From Haloferax namakaokahaiae (GTDB taxonomy: Archaea > Halobacteriota > Halobacteria > Halobacteriales > Haloferacaceae), in assembly GCF_042663225.1 (NCBI RefSeq), contig NZ_JBHTAA010000015.1, positions 1 through 64,000 of the forward strand: a stretch of 64,000 bases of DNA, in the 5' to 3' direction. Below the pieces are notes generated by a model, which saw only the letters and a list, made by a program, of their open reading frames with translations, was not told the DNA's origin and did no database searches. The translations under genes were made by a program, and so were the position numbers. The stretch's first letter is position 1. Every line of letters starts with the position of its first letter. Shown here one piece after another: positions 32,817 through 41,420 of this stretch.

Positions 32817-34229
32817 CTAATCGACGAGGTAGCCGAGGTCGGCGAGCTGGGCTCGCATCGCCTTGGTGAACCGACCCTGTTGCTGCTGTTCGCTCACCGG
32901 GACGCCGTCGGTTTCGAACCACGTCTGGAGTTGGTCGTCTAACTCGGTTCGAACCTCAGGGTACTCGTCAGAGACGTCGTGTGTCTCGTCGGGGAGGGCG
33001 AACAGTTCGGCCCCGTCGTCACTGTACTCGTATTTGAACTCCGACGTTCGGAGCGCCGTGAGCGTCGATTTCGGGAATCTCGACGCGTCGAACGCCGGGT
33101 TGAGTTCGACGAGCTTGTCGAGGTTCTGTTTGCAGCGGTCTGCACCGCGCTGGATGATGGCAAATTCGCGGCTGTCGGACTGCATATCCACGCCTTGCAT
33201 CCCTTCGGTCGGGGCACCGACGGCAGCGAGCAACGTCGTCATCACGTCGGCGTGTTGGACGAGTTCACCGTCGTAGTCCAGTACGCCGTCGAGTCCGTGG
33301 ACGATGAGCGGGACGTGACAGACCGCATCGTCGGTGACGATTTGGTGAGCCAGCAAGCCGCTCTCGCCGAACAGTTCGCCGTGGTCGGCGGTGATGACGA
33401 AGATGGTGTTGTCGAGGTCGAGCGACTGGACGGTGTCGAACAGTTCGCCGACGAGTTCGTCTGCGTGAGCGATTTCGCCGTCGTAGAGCGCCGAGATTGC
33501 CTTCCACTCCTCGTCGGAGAAGGGGCTGTTCGCCGCCATGTGCTCGAACAGGCGGTCGTGGTGGTCTAACCCGATCTCCTGAATACGCTCGGTGGGGAGC
33601 CCGGTGGCATCGGCGAACGTGTCGAGGTGGCGCTTCGGCGGGTAGTACGGGTGGTGCGGCCCGCCGTAGTGGAGATAGAGAAACATCGGGTCTTCTTTCG
33701 TCTGGCGGTCTTTGAGCCACCGCTTCGCCAGTTCGTTCATCATGTAGTCGGTGCTGTGCTTGCGCGTATCGAGGCTCAGCCCGCCGCCGTGCTTGTTGAT
33801 GTTGCGGAGGTAGGAGAGAATCGTTCCGACACCGACCGATTCGCGGAGGGTGGACTTGCTCAGCCAGACGAACTCGTCGAAGCCCCGGTCGAGACCGGTC
33901 GCAGAACTCAGGTGGGAGTTCGGCGAGATGCAGGCCGTATCGTAGCCGGCTTGCTGCAATCGCTCTGCGACGGTTGGCAGTTCGTCGGGAATCGCCTCGC
34001 CGGTCATTCCCGCGCCGTGGTGCGAGGGGTACGTTCCCGTGAGGATGGACGCCGAAGAAGCGAGCGTCCAGATACCGTGAGAGAAACATTCGGCGAAGTA
34101 CCGACCGTCGGCGCTGTCTGCGATTCGTTGGAGGTTCGGGGTGGTGTTTTTGTCGTACCCACCCATCGTCGTGTGGTCTGCTCTCGTGCTTTCGAGTGTA
34201 ATCCAGACGATATTTGGCCGCTCAGTCAT
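32817..34229 (-). CDS. Sulfatase (alkaline-phosphatase superfamily)
   Basis: A 470-residue sulfatase-family protein. Landmarks are PNIVWITLESTRADHTTMGG (metal-binding strand, though Asp of the usual DxxR is Glu/Ser here), SSASILTGTYPSHHGAG in the modification-site region, YLHYGGPHHPYYPP and VITADHGELFGE. The active-site position normally C/S-x-P-x-R reads SSASI, so formylglycine formation is doubtful and a phosphoesterase or phosphotransferase role is possible. No signal peptide is visible, so it is probably cytoplasmic or membrane-associated. ATG at 34227-34229 (MTERPNIVW) fits the fold start. It ends LADLGYLVD, like the other two superfamily members. Confidence 0.85.
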   Translation of the reverse strand: MTERPNIVWITLESTRADHTTMGGYDKNTTPNLQRIADSADGRYFAECFSHGIWTLASSASILTGTYPSHHGAGMTGEAIPDELPTVAERLQQAGYDTACISPNSHLSSATGLDRGFDEFVWLSKSTLRESVGVGTILSYLRNINKHGGGLSLDTRKHSTDYMMNELAKRWLKDRQTKEDPMFLYLHYGGPHHPYYPPKRHLDTFADATGLPTERIQEIGLDHHDRLFEHMAANSPFSDEEWKAISALYDGEIAHADELVGELFDTVQSLDLDNTIFVITADHGELFGESGLLAHQIVTDDAVCHVPLIVHGLDGVLDYDGELVQHADVMTTLLAAVGAPTEGMQGVDMQSDSREFAIIQRGADRCKQNLDKLVELNPAFDASRFPKSTLTALRTSEFKYEYSDDGAELFALPDETHDVSDEYPEVRTELDDQLQTWFETDGVPVSEQQQQGRFTKAMRAQLADLGYLVD

Positions 34230-34349
34230 AGCTCTGGGCGGTGCTTCGTCTGTGAATCGGATAGTTATAAGTCGCATATCCGAGTGACAGCGTCTCACTG
34301 CCCGAAATTCACGCGGAACGAAAACCCACCCGGTGTTCAGTCAACGAGG

Positions 34350-34814
34350 TTAGTCGTCGTCTCGGTGGTCGCCGCCGTCTTCGTCTTCGTCGTCACGGTC
34401 ACCTTCGTCTTCGTCATCGTCGCCCTCACTTTCCTCTTCATCGTCGTCGTCATCTCTCTCATCCGCATCGTCGCGGTCATCATCGTCTCTCTCCCTATCG
34501 TCGTCACGACGGTCGTCGTCATCTTCTTCGTCTTCATCGTCGCGTTCGTCACGGTCCTCGCGTTCGTCGTCCTCACGTTCGTCATCGTCCTCGTCCCGGC
34601 CCTCGTCTCGCTCCCGTTCGGTCTCGTCGTCGCGGTCATCTCGGCCCTCGCGTTCGTCCTCCTCGCCGGTTCGCTCCCCACGACGCTCCTCGCTTCTATC
34701 AGCGTCTCTTCCCTTGGCCTTCCCGTCGCCGTTCCCCCTGTTCTCCTTTTCGTCCTTGTCGTGACCCTTCGCCTTGCCATCGTTACTGGCGTCGTCATCG
34801 TCTCTCTCACGCTG
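34350..34814. repeat. Low-complexity DNA coding for the charged tail
   Basis: These 465 bp encode the D/E/R-rich C terminus of the membrane protein and consist mainly of short repeats of GAC, GAG/GAA and CGT/CGC codons. The complementary strand reads as long hydrophobic frames, which is a composition artefact. Such sequence is prone to slippage. Confidence 0.8.
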
Positions 34815-37049
34815 GGTCGTCGTGCTGGTCTGTCGCTCGTCTCGCTGTTCGACGCGGGCGACTCTCGTGTCGTTGACCGCGGCGACCGCTTCACCGGTAT
34901 CGAGACTCGTCGGCTCGTCGGTCGTCGTCTCCTCCGCATTGGGAGTACCGACCGGTTCGTCGGTCGTCGGCGTCGGCGCTGCAGTGTCCGGCGTCACAGC
35001 TGAGTCGTCGCTCTGTGTCGAGTCACTCCCAGAAAAAGAATCGTCGTTCGCCGGTTCGTCGCTCGTCCGTTGGGTGTCGTCGGGAGGGTCGGTCTCCCTG
35101 TCAGGGACCTCTGCATTCGTCACCGACGACCCGTCGCCCCCTCCGGGACGAGTCGCGTCGGCTGCCGCACCGCCGCCAGCGAGGTCGAGTTCCGAGACGG
35201 CTGACTGCTCATCCGACCCGAACGTCTGTTGAGTCTCGGTCGATTCGGCCCGCTCCTCGAAGTCCTCGACGAAGAACAGCGTGAAATCGCCGTTCGAGAT
35301 GACTCGGTTGACGCCGGGCGTGGCATCGAGCGCGTCGAAGCCCTCCTGCGAGTACCGGAGTTCCTTGTACGCGACGAGTTCGCGCTCACGGTCGTAGTCG
35401 GTGATGGCGAGGTAGCCCTGGCCTTCGAAACTCGAGTTGAGGTCCGTGAGTCCGTTGTCGGGGACGTAGTTGTCGTACTCCGTCTCTTCGGAGGCTTCGA
35501 CGCCCAGTACGGCGTCGTTGTAGCGCCACGGTCCCTGCCGGACGCTCTGGACGGTCAACGTCTCGTTTTGGAGCGTGAAGGCCTGGTGGTAGCCGTCGAG
35601 TTGTGCTTCGGTGACCTGCTGGTTGGGCTGGTAGATGTACGGCGACGGGAAGGCTGCCAACAGCGCGAGCGGGAGGAGGATGACGAAGGCGAGGACGATG
35701 CCGACGTGCGCCGTTCGAGCACCCATCCGTGGTGAGATGCCGATTGCACTGAGCGTTATCATGACCGCACCGAGCACCGTTGCGATGACCATCAGATAGC
35801 CCAGGAGACGGAAGTGTAGTTCGCCGATGTTGCCGAAGATGTAGACGAGCGCGAACGGCAGGGTGCCGAGCGCGCCGAGCGTCAAGTACTGAATCTTCGC
35901 GGTCGTTTCGGGCATGTCGTCGAAGCGACTCGAAAGCGTCGCCACCGCCAGCACCCCCGTCAGACCGATGAAGATGACACTGACGAGGAAGAGTTTGAGG
36001 AATATCTCTTCGATACTGACGCCGATAGCCGCGAGCGAGGCACCTTGGGAGGCGGCGGCCCCTGCAGCAGTTGGGGGCGTCCCGCTGAGGTAGCCTTCCA
36101 CCGTTCGCTCGACTGCCCCGACCGTGTTCAGGAAGGCGGCACGCTGGATAATCCACAGGAAGAGCGCGACGGCGAGTATCGCAGTCTGTGCGTAGACCGG
36201 GCGGTTCGAGTGGAACTGCTCCCAGCGGTCGGTCCGGCGAGCGACGTACTGTACCGCGGCGGCCAAACCGAGCAGGACCAAGATGTTGAGCGCCTGCATC
36301 GGGTGGTAGAGCACTGTTGCGATACCGGTGATGCCGAGAAGCGCGCCGATTGCCGTCGGCCGGAATGTAGACGATTCTGGGCGATTGCTCGACACGTAGC
36401 GGAAGAAGAGGAACACCGTCAACGAACCGAAGAAGACCGCTTGGCTGAACGAGTGCGGTGCCAAGTGGGTACTAATCGTGTTGATGGGGAGCAGGAGGAA
36501 CGTCGAGAACGTGGCGATGACGACCACAGCATCGTCCTGCGGGAAGACGAGCGCGGCGATTCGGGGAACGAGCAAGAACGTCAGCGCGATGAACGCCAAT
36601 ACGACGAACAGGAAGGAGTGTTCCAGCGAGTAGCCGGTGACCATCGAGAGGAGGATTGCAAAGGTGTGAATCCCCGGATAGAGAATCTCGGTGACCGGGG
36701 TTTGACCGCTAACGATGTCTCTCGCCCATCCGAGGTGCGTCAGCGAATCGCCGGCGCCGAGGAAGAAGTAGCCGCGAATGACGGGCAATGCGACGACAGA
36801 GAACACACTAACGCCGCCGAGGAAGAGCGCGAGGTTTCGGAACCGAGCGCCACCCATCACAGCGATAACGAGCGAACAGAGGACGGCAACTGCAACGAGA
36901 ACCCAGTAGAGGGTCGGCGTCGCGCCGTAAATCGAGAGTTCGTAGCCAGTCGCAGGAGCCCGATAGGCGACCAACACAGCGATTGCGAACGCTACGAATC
37001 CTCCAATTAAGCCGACTTGGCTGAGAGACCACGACCGCGATTGACTCAT
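34350..37049 (-). CDS. Polytopic membrane protein with a 154-residue D/E/R polyelectrolyte tail
   Basis: An 899-residue protein. Residues about 10-460 hold roughly 12 hydrophobic segments; the loop GDSLTHLGWARDIVSGQTP and LYPGIHTF resemble the first external loop of GT-C-type glycosyltransferases and related polytopic proteins, so a transferase function is possible. A soluble segment (about 465-620) follows, then a Thr/Pro/Asp-rich stretch, and the last 154 residues are almost only Asp, Glu, Arg, Gly and Lys. ATG at 37047-37049 (MSQSRSWSL) is preferred over an upstream start. Neighbouring sulfatases and the flippase suggest a surface-glycan role. Confidence 0.8.
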   Translation of the reverse strand: MSQSRSWSLSQVGLIGGFVAFAIAVLVAYRAPATGYELSIYGATPTLYWVLVAVAVLCSLVIAVMGGARFRNLALFLGGVSVFSVVALPVIRGYFFLGAGDSLTHLGWARDIVSGQTPVTEILYPGIHTFAILLSMVTGYSLEHSFLFVVLAFIALTFLLVPRIAALVFPQDDAVVVIATFSTFLLLPINTISTHLAPHSFSQAVFFGSLTVFLFFRYVSSNRPESSTFRPTAIGALLGITGIATVLYHPMQALNILVLLGLAAAVQYVARRTDRWEQFHSNRPVYAQTAILAVALFLWIIQRAAFLNTVGAVERTVEGYLSGTPPTAAGAAASQGASLAAIGVSIEEIFLKLFLVSVIFIGLTGVLAVATLSSRFDDMPETTAKIQYLTLGALGTLPFALVYIFGNIGELHFRLLGYLMVIATVLGAVMITLSAIGISPRMGARTAHVGIVLAFVILLPLALLAAFPSPYIYQPNQQVTEAQLDGYHQAFTLQNETLTVQSVRQGPWRYNDAVLGVEASEETEYDNYVPDNGLTDLNSSFEGQGYLAITDYDRERELVAYKELRYSQEGFDALDATPGVNRVISNGDFTLFFVEDFEERAESTETQQTFGSDEQSAVSELDLAGGGAAADATRPGGGDGSSVTNAEVPDRETDPPDDTQRTSDEPANDDSFSGSDSTQSDDSAVTPDTAAPTPTTDEPVGTPNAEETTTDEPTSLDTGEAVAAVNDTRVARVEQRDERQTSTTTQRERDDDDASNDGKAKGHDKDEKENRGNGDGKAKGRDADRSEERRGERTGEEDEREGRDDRDDETERERDEGRDEDDDEREDDEREDRDERDDEDEEDDDDRRDDDRERDDDDRDDADERDDDDDEEESEGDDDEDEGDRDDEDEDGGDHRDDD

Positions 37050-37352
37050 TACACAGTTGATGGGTATGAGCAAGTATTGTTATGGGTCGCCAACTTCCGT
37101 TCCCGTCTGGCGTTTATACTAGACGAGCAGAGCGTGATTCAGCCTGATAGTTCGGGATATCGTGAGACTAACGGCTCGTGATATGTTGCCACTAGAGAGT
37201 AGTGATACGCACGTGTACGTGTGCGCAAACTCTGAGCGTTAGCGGTCAAACCCCGGTCACCGTCTGAGAACAAGAGGAACGGAAAAACAACACAGACGAA
37301 AGGAGAGAAGCCGACCAACAGGGGGTGAACCGAGGAATGAGAATGCAGCGGA
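37050..37352. other. Spacer between Tat protein and membrane protein genes
   Basis: This 303-bp interval carries the 3' flank of the Tat-exported protein gene and the upstream region of the polytopic membrane protein. It contains a partly palindromic CGCAC-N8-GTGCG element near 37207-37224. No coding frame is convincing. Confidence 0.4.
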
Positions 37353-37892
37353 TTACTCGAGAGTGCCACACCCGCAGTCGAGTCCGAGGGCGTTGTTGTT
37401 GAACGCATCGAGGACGTCCTTGAGTTCCTCGCCATCGACACCAGCGACTCTCCACCGCCGTTGGGCCGCTGGGAAAGACGAGTCGGCAAGCCACGATTCG
37501 GCGTTTTGTTTGGCCTCGCGGACCGTCGTGTCGTAGTCGGCGAGGTACGCATCGACACACGTCGGTTCAGAGCCGTCTCGGCCCTGGAAGTTGAGGATGG
37601 TAGCGATGAGGTGCGTCGCCATGATGACGCCCTTGTCGCCCCGAGTCGGCATCTTCAGGAAGGCTTGGCCCTCCTCGACGGACTGGAAGTCCGTGCCGAG
37701 TTTCTGATTTACTTTCGCAAGCCCACCGTCGGGCCAGTCGTGGTTCATCCAGTAGCCGGGTGTCCGTGGACACGACGTTGCGGCGGCGGTACCGGAGAAC
37801 GCAGGAACTCCGACACCCAGCGCGAGCGTAGCGAGCGCACTCTTTTTCATCAGGGAACGGCGGGAGAGTCGGAGCAATGGTCTGGTAGTCAT
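37353..37892 (-). CDS. Small Tat-exported protein with a CxRTxGYWxNH motif
   Basis: A 179-residue protein. The N terminus has a twin-arginine signal (LSRRSLMKKSALATLALGVG) and a likely cleavage after SGTAAATS. The mature part begins CPRTPGYWMNHDWP, like the Cys-x-x-Thr-x-Gly-Tyr-Trp-x-x-His motif seen in a broad set of secreted bacterial and archaeal proteins of unknown function. The C-terminal end GLDCGCGTLE gives two more cysteines that may form disulfides. Function unknown. An 18-bp perfect hairpin sits just before the start codon. Confidence 0.8.
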   Translation of the reverse strand: MTTRPLLRLSRRSLMKKSALATLALGVGVPAFSGTAAATSCPRTPGYWMNHDWPDGGLAKVNQKLGTDFQSVEEGQAFLKMPTRGDKGVIMATHLIATILNFQGRDGSEPTCVDAYLADYDTTVREAKQNAESWLADSSFPAAQRRWRVAGVDGEELKDVLDAFNNNALGLDCGCGTLE

Positions 37893-38264
37893 AGTTGAAT
37901 CGTCCGATTTCGGACGACTGACTGGTTGCGAGAGAGACAGTTAGTTATAGATTCTATCCCGGACTGTCTCGATTCGTTAGTAGTCAACAATCTGATATTG
38001 GGCGCGGAAAGTGGAGGAGATTCCGGTTAAAGTTCCGGTGTTCCTGAACGACAGGTAGGCTGACGGTTCTCTCGAGAACGGCACGAACGAGTGACGTTCA
38101 AGAGACTCGACGAGTGAGAAAAGTGTTCGCCCCGGTTATCTTTACGAACTGAGAATCCAGTTATCTGGGCCATTAGTGATGCAAGGAGACGTTGCACGGA
38201 AGCCTGCGAGAGGTAACAGATGTATAACAAAGCACGAAAGCAGTGATTTTTCAACCTGCGAACA
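37893..38264. other. Divergent spacer between the Tat protein and FemAB-like genes
   Basis: This 372-bp region has no gene. Besides the start-proximal hairpin it contains GTTCTC-TC-GAGAAC (38066-38079). A TATA-like box TGTATAAC (about 38219-38226) lies roughly 40 bp before the FemAB-like start codon. Confidence 0.4.
37900..37917. promoter_or_regulatory. Perfect hairpin just upstream of the Tat protein start
   Basis: TCGTCCGA-TT-TCGGACGA lies 8 bp before the ATG at 37892. It could be an operator over the transcription start or a 5' RNA hairpin. Confidence 0.45.
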
Positions 38265-39284
38265 ATGACGATAGAAGTTAGGCACGCAAACCAAGATGAC
38301 CTCGAACGTTGGGACCAGTACGTCGAGCAATCGCCGCACGGGACACTCTTCCACCAATACGAAGCACTCCGAGTACAGGCAAAGCACGCAGGTGCAGAGC
38401 TGTATCCGTTGGTCGGATTCAAAGGGCAGGAAATCGTCGGTCTCTTTCCCGTTTTCAAGATAACGAAGGGTCCAATTCGAACGGCGTTCTCACCGCCGCC
38501 AGAGCTTCGTGTTTCCTACCTCGGGCCGATCCTCCTCAACATGGACAAACTCAAGCAGCGCAAGCGTGAGCGCCGCCATCACGAGTTTTTAGACGGCTGT
38601 TTCGAGTGGATTCAGAACGAGATCAGGCCGCAGTACACGCACATCCGCCTCGACGGGGGGTACACGGACTTGCGTCCGTTCTCGTGGAACAACTTCTCGA
38701 TTACGCCCTCGTACACCTACCACGTCGATTTGACCGGTGGTGAAGAAGAGGTGCTGATGAAGTTCAGCAGCGACGCACGGGCGAACATCAGGAACGCTCC
38801 CGAAGACTCGTACACCATCGAGGAAGGCGGACTCGAAGAAATCGACCTCATCGTCGAGCAGATTACCGAGCGCTACGAGAGCCAAGGAATCTCGTACCGT
38901 ACCACTCCACAGTTCGTCAAAGACCTCTACACCAGTCTTCCAGCGGGGCAGATTCGACCGTACACCCTCCGCATCGACGGCGAGTTCATCGGCGGCATCC
39001 TCGTCACGGACTACAAAGAGATGGTCTCTCGATGGCAGGGTGGTGTCCGAACCGACATCGACGTCGATATCGCCGTCAACGACCTGCTCGACTGGCACGT
39101 CATGACGGACGCAATCGAACGCGAACGGACCACCTACGACCTCGTCGGTGCCGACAACCGCCGCATCAACAAGTACAAGGCGAAGTTCAACCCCGAACTC
39201 GTGCCGTTCTACAGCCTCGAAAAGGGCGAGTCCGGCATCGGAACCTTGGCCCACCTCTACAAGTCGATCCGGCAGCGTGCCTGA
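38265..39284 (+). CDS. FemAB/FemX-like GNAT-fold acyltransferase
   Basis: A 339-residue protein with two tandem GNAT-like halves as in FemAB. It has the family opening HGTLFHQYEALRVQAKHAGA, the KFSSDARANIRNA segment and the acceptor/donor region LRIDGEFIGGILVTDYKEMV followed by MTDAIERERTTYDLVGAD. FemAB proteins transfer aminoacyl groups from tRNA to peptidoglycan in bacteria; archaeal homologues lack that substrate and are found in surface-polysaccharide loci, where they may add amino acids or acyl groups to sugars. The role here is inferred from the neighbourhood. Confidence 0.82.
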   Translation: MTIEVRHANQDDLERWDQYVEQSPHGTLFHQYEALRVQAKHAGAELYPLVGFKGQEIVGLFPVFKITKGPIRTAFSPPPELRVSYLGPILLNMDKLKQRKRERRHHEFLDGCFEWIQNEIRPQYTHIRLDGGYTDLRPFSWNNFSITPSYTYHVDLTGGEEEVLMKFSSDARANIRNAPEDSYTIEEGGLEEIDLIVEQITERYESQGISYRTTPQFVKDLYTSLPAGQIRPYTLRIDGEFIGGILVTDYKEMVSRWQGGVRTDIDVDIAVNDLLDWHVMTDAIERERTTYDLVGADNRRINKYKAKFNPELVPFYSLEKGESGIGTLAHLYKSIRQRA

Positions 39285-39416
39285 CTCCAGCGGCTCAAGA
39301 AGTAGTATCGCCGTCTGGTATCTTTTCTATCGCTGACGACACCCGACCTGTCCCGTTGCTCTAGTTAGTCACAGGGGGTAGCTGACGATTGTTTGATCGT
39401 AGTGTGTGCCTGATGA

Positions 39417-39647
39417 CCCGCACTCGACGCGCTGCGGTACGCGCTGAGTCCAGAACCGCTCAAACTCTACGTGGCAGTCGGTGTCGGGTGATACGCCGTC
39501 GAGTTCTCACAGGAGGGGCTGTTCATCATCCCAGTCCCGTTCCGGACGCTCGTCTCGCTTTCGCTGTTGCTCCTTGGACTCACGCTTGTCGGTGGGCCGG
39601 TCGCTGTGGTGCACCGCGTCCTGACCGATGCGACACCCGCGACGTGA
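39417..39647 (+). pseudogene. Degenerate small membrane-protein gene with an internal stop
   Basis: A single frame reads LDALRYALSPEPLKLYVAVG, a TGA stop at 39489-39491, then YAVEFSQEGLFIIPVPFRTL and the hydrophobic segment VSLSLLLLGLTLVGGPVAVV before the true stop at 39645-39647. The amphipathic start and strongly hydrophobic end suggest a small two-segment haloarchaeal membrane protein. Tandem TGA codons precede it in frame (39411-39416), so the original start is also lost. No ribosome bypass signal is apparent. Confidence 0.55.
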
Positions 39648-39793
39648 GCCATTTGCGGATTCGCGCTTCGATGCGAGAGGGACAGCAGGGACAGCCAACC
39701 GGCAGTCGCACTCGACGAGTCCATGTGCACCAGTCTCGTGAGTATAGCATATCGAACACGGGGACCGAAAAAAGAGGAGAAGGCGTCGCTCGT

Positions 39794-41095
39794 CTACACC
39801 GTCTGCCGGGAGGAAGCAGCGTCCGGGTTATCGCCGACTTCGTAGCCCTGCGAGCGAGCCACTGCGTTCAGGTACTCGGACATCGCGTAGGCCATCCACG
39901 CCTGCGCCCAGCGCATCAGCGTGGTCTTGACGGTGTAGTACTTGTGCTTGCGGTAGTAGAACCGCCCGTTACCGGCGTAGAGGTTTTCGAGCGTCCACTG
40001 GAGGACGCGACCGGCGAACTCTAAATCGCCGGCGGCGGTGAACACCTGAATCGCCGTCGCGGCGGCGTGGATGTCGCGGGGGAACGCTTTCGACTCGTCC
40101 CAGTTGGGTGCGCCGTCGGACTCGAAGAGGGCGTTGCGGAAGAACTCCATCCCACGGTCGATAGTCTCGTCGTAGCGGTCCGAGCCAGTCACCTCGCGGT
40201 AGCGGAGGAACGCGTCGAGGACGAACCCGTTGTGGTGGTTGTCCATCGAGAGGTGCGAACTGGACGCCGGGATGCGGTAGGTCCAGCCACCGATATCCGC
40301 CTGGTGGTCCGCGATGAAGTCCAGAATCTTGGTCGCGCGTTCGAGGTCGGCTTCGTCGTGGTAGTAGTCGTAGATATCGACGAAGAGTCGCGCACCGAGC
40401 GCACCCGAGTTGATGGTGTAGTAGGTATCGGGGTGGTTCAGGTGGTAGTTGATTTTCGCGCCGCCATCGACTTCGCGGTAGTTCAGGTCCTGGACGACGA
40501 AGTCCGAAGCGGTCTTGGCGATAGTCGGGTAGATCGGGTCGTAGGGAGCGGCTCTGAGGAGCGCTTTGGTCGCATACGAGGTGGAGACCACGTCGGGGTC
40601 GTTCGGCATGCCCTTTCCGTCGAGCATCTGCAGGACGTGTTTGTGGCCACCGCAGAAGCCGTGATATCCGACACTCCGATTCTGGATGAGCCAGTCGGCG
40701 AGTGCTCTGGACTCCGCCAGGTAATCGACGTCCGACTGCTCGCCCATCGCGTTCTTGTACTGGTGGAAGTTCAGGTTGGCAATCGAGAACAGTCCCGTTC
40801 CCTTGAAGTTACGGCGCTTTTCGACGAGGAAGAGCGGCCGAACGTTGACCGGCGGGCGCTTGACGAGTTCTTGGACGACGAGGTTGACCCACTTGTTGTC
40901 GAACGGGAGCGCTTGGAGGAAGCGACTGCTCATGCCGTCTCCGTAGTCCCACCCGGTGTAGTCTCGCTCACGCGAGTATTCGAGCGTCTGCTCGAGAATC
41001 TTCGAGATTGGAGTCCCCTCGAACTCGAGCATGGGTCCGACCGTCGTCTCGGAGGGTTCTTTGAGGTCGGTCAGGAGCGAAGCGTCTTGTGACAT
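39794..41095 (-). CDS. Predicted alpha/alpha-toroid protein of a haloarchaeal glycan locus
   Basis: A 433-residue soluble protein without signal or membrane segments. Repeated helix pairs with aromatic turn motifs (GYHGFCGGHKHVL, GGAKINYHLNHPDTYYTINSG, DIGGWTYRIPASSSHL, SMDNHHNGFVLDAFLRY) suggest an (alpha/alpha) barrel as in glycoside hydrolases, epimerases and prenyltransferases. Homologues in haloarchaeal genomes are often poorly annotated and lie in glycosylation clusters. A glycan-cleaving or epimerising function is a guess from fold and context. Divergent from the phosphodiesterase-like gene. Confidence 0.7.
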   Translation of the reverse strand: MSQDASLLTDLKEPSETTVGPMLEFEGTPISKILEQTLEYSRERDYTGWDYGDGMSSRFLQALPFDNKWVNLVVQELVKRPPVNVRPLFLVEKRRNFKGTGLFSIANLNFHQYKNAMGEQSDVDYLAESRALADWLIQNRSVGYHGFCGGHKHVLQMLDGKGMPNDPDVVSTSYATKALLRAAPYDPIYPTIAKTASDFVVQDLNYREVDGGAKINYHLNHPDTYYTINSGALGARLFVDIYDYYHDEADLERATKILDFIADHQADIGGWTYRIPASSSHLSMDNHHNGFVLDAFLRYREVTGSDRYDETIDRGMEFFRNALFESDGAPNWDESKAFPRDIHAAATAIQVFTAAGDLEFAGRVLQWTLENLYAGNGRFYYRKHKYYTVKTTLMRWAQAWMAYAMSEYLNAVARSQGYEVGDNPDAASSRQTV

Positions 41096-41420
41096 ACAAT
41101 ACGTTGAGAAACAGAGTTTAGCGGCTTTGTTACGTGCCGCCTACGCTCGTCAGGCCGTGATTTCCATGTAGAATAGGGTAAAATAGAGGCCCGAAACCCA
41201 GACGCCGTCTACCACTTTGGGGGCTGAGAACTGTTTTTCCAGTGCAACGGGGAGTCGGCGTGCATCAGTTTGGGGTCCAAATAGGTGCCACTGGCAACCT
41301 TCGATAAATGGAATTCAGTTCGACATAAACGCACAACGAAAGCAGACTGTTGGATTTAGTAAGGAGTTGCCGGGCGCAAGCCACTCTATAACAAAACGCC
41401 GAACTCGCCATGGTTTCAGT
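41096..41420. other. Divergent promoter spacer
   Basis: This 325-bp region separates the toroid-protein and phosphodiesterase-like genes. Several A/T-rich stretches (for example around 41298-41330 and 41388-41396) could be promoter boxes; I see no gene or strong palindrome. Confidence 0.4.

Noticed and set aside
33627..35003. Long plus-strand frame with many hydrophobic segments, opposite the charged-tail gene
   Set aside because: Its hydrophobic runs (Val, Phe, Ile, Leu) are the reverse-complement reading of Asp/Glu/Arg codons in the membrane protein's tail. The minus strand has a coherent membrane protein start to end.
39389..40024. 211-codon plus-strand frame across the pseudogene region
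   Set aside because: It runs in a different frame from the conserved-looking membrane remnant and continues antisense into the toroid-protein gene.
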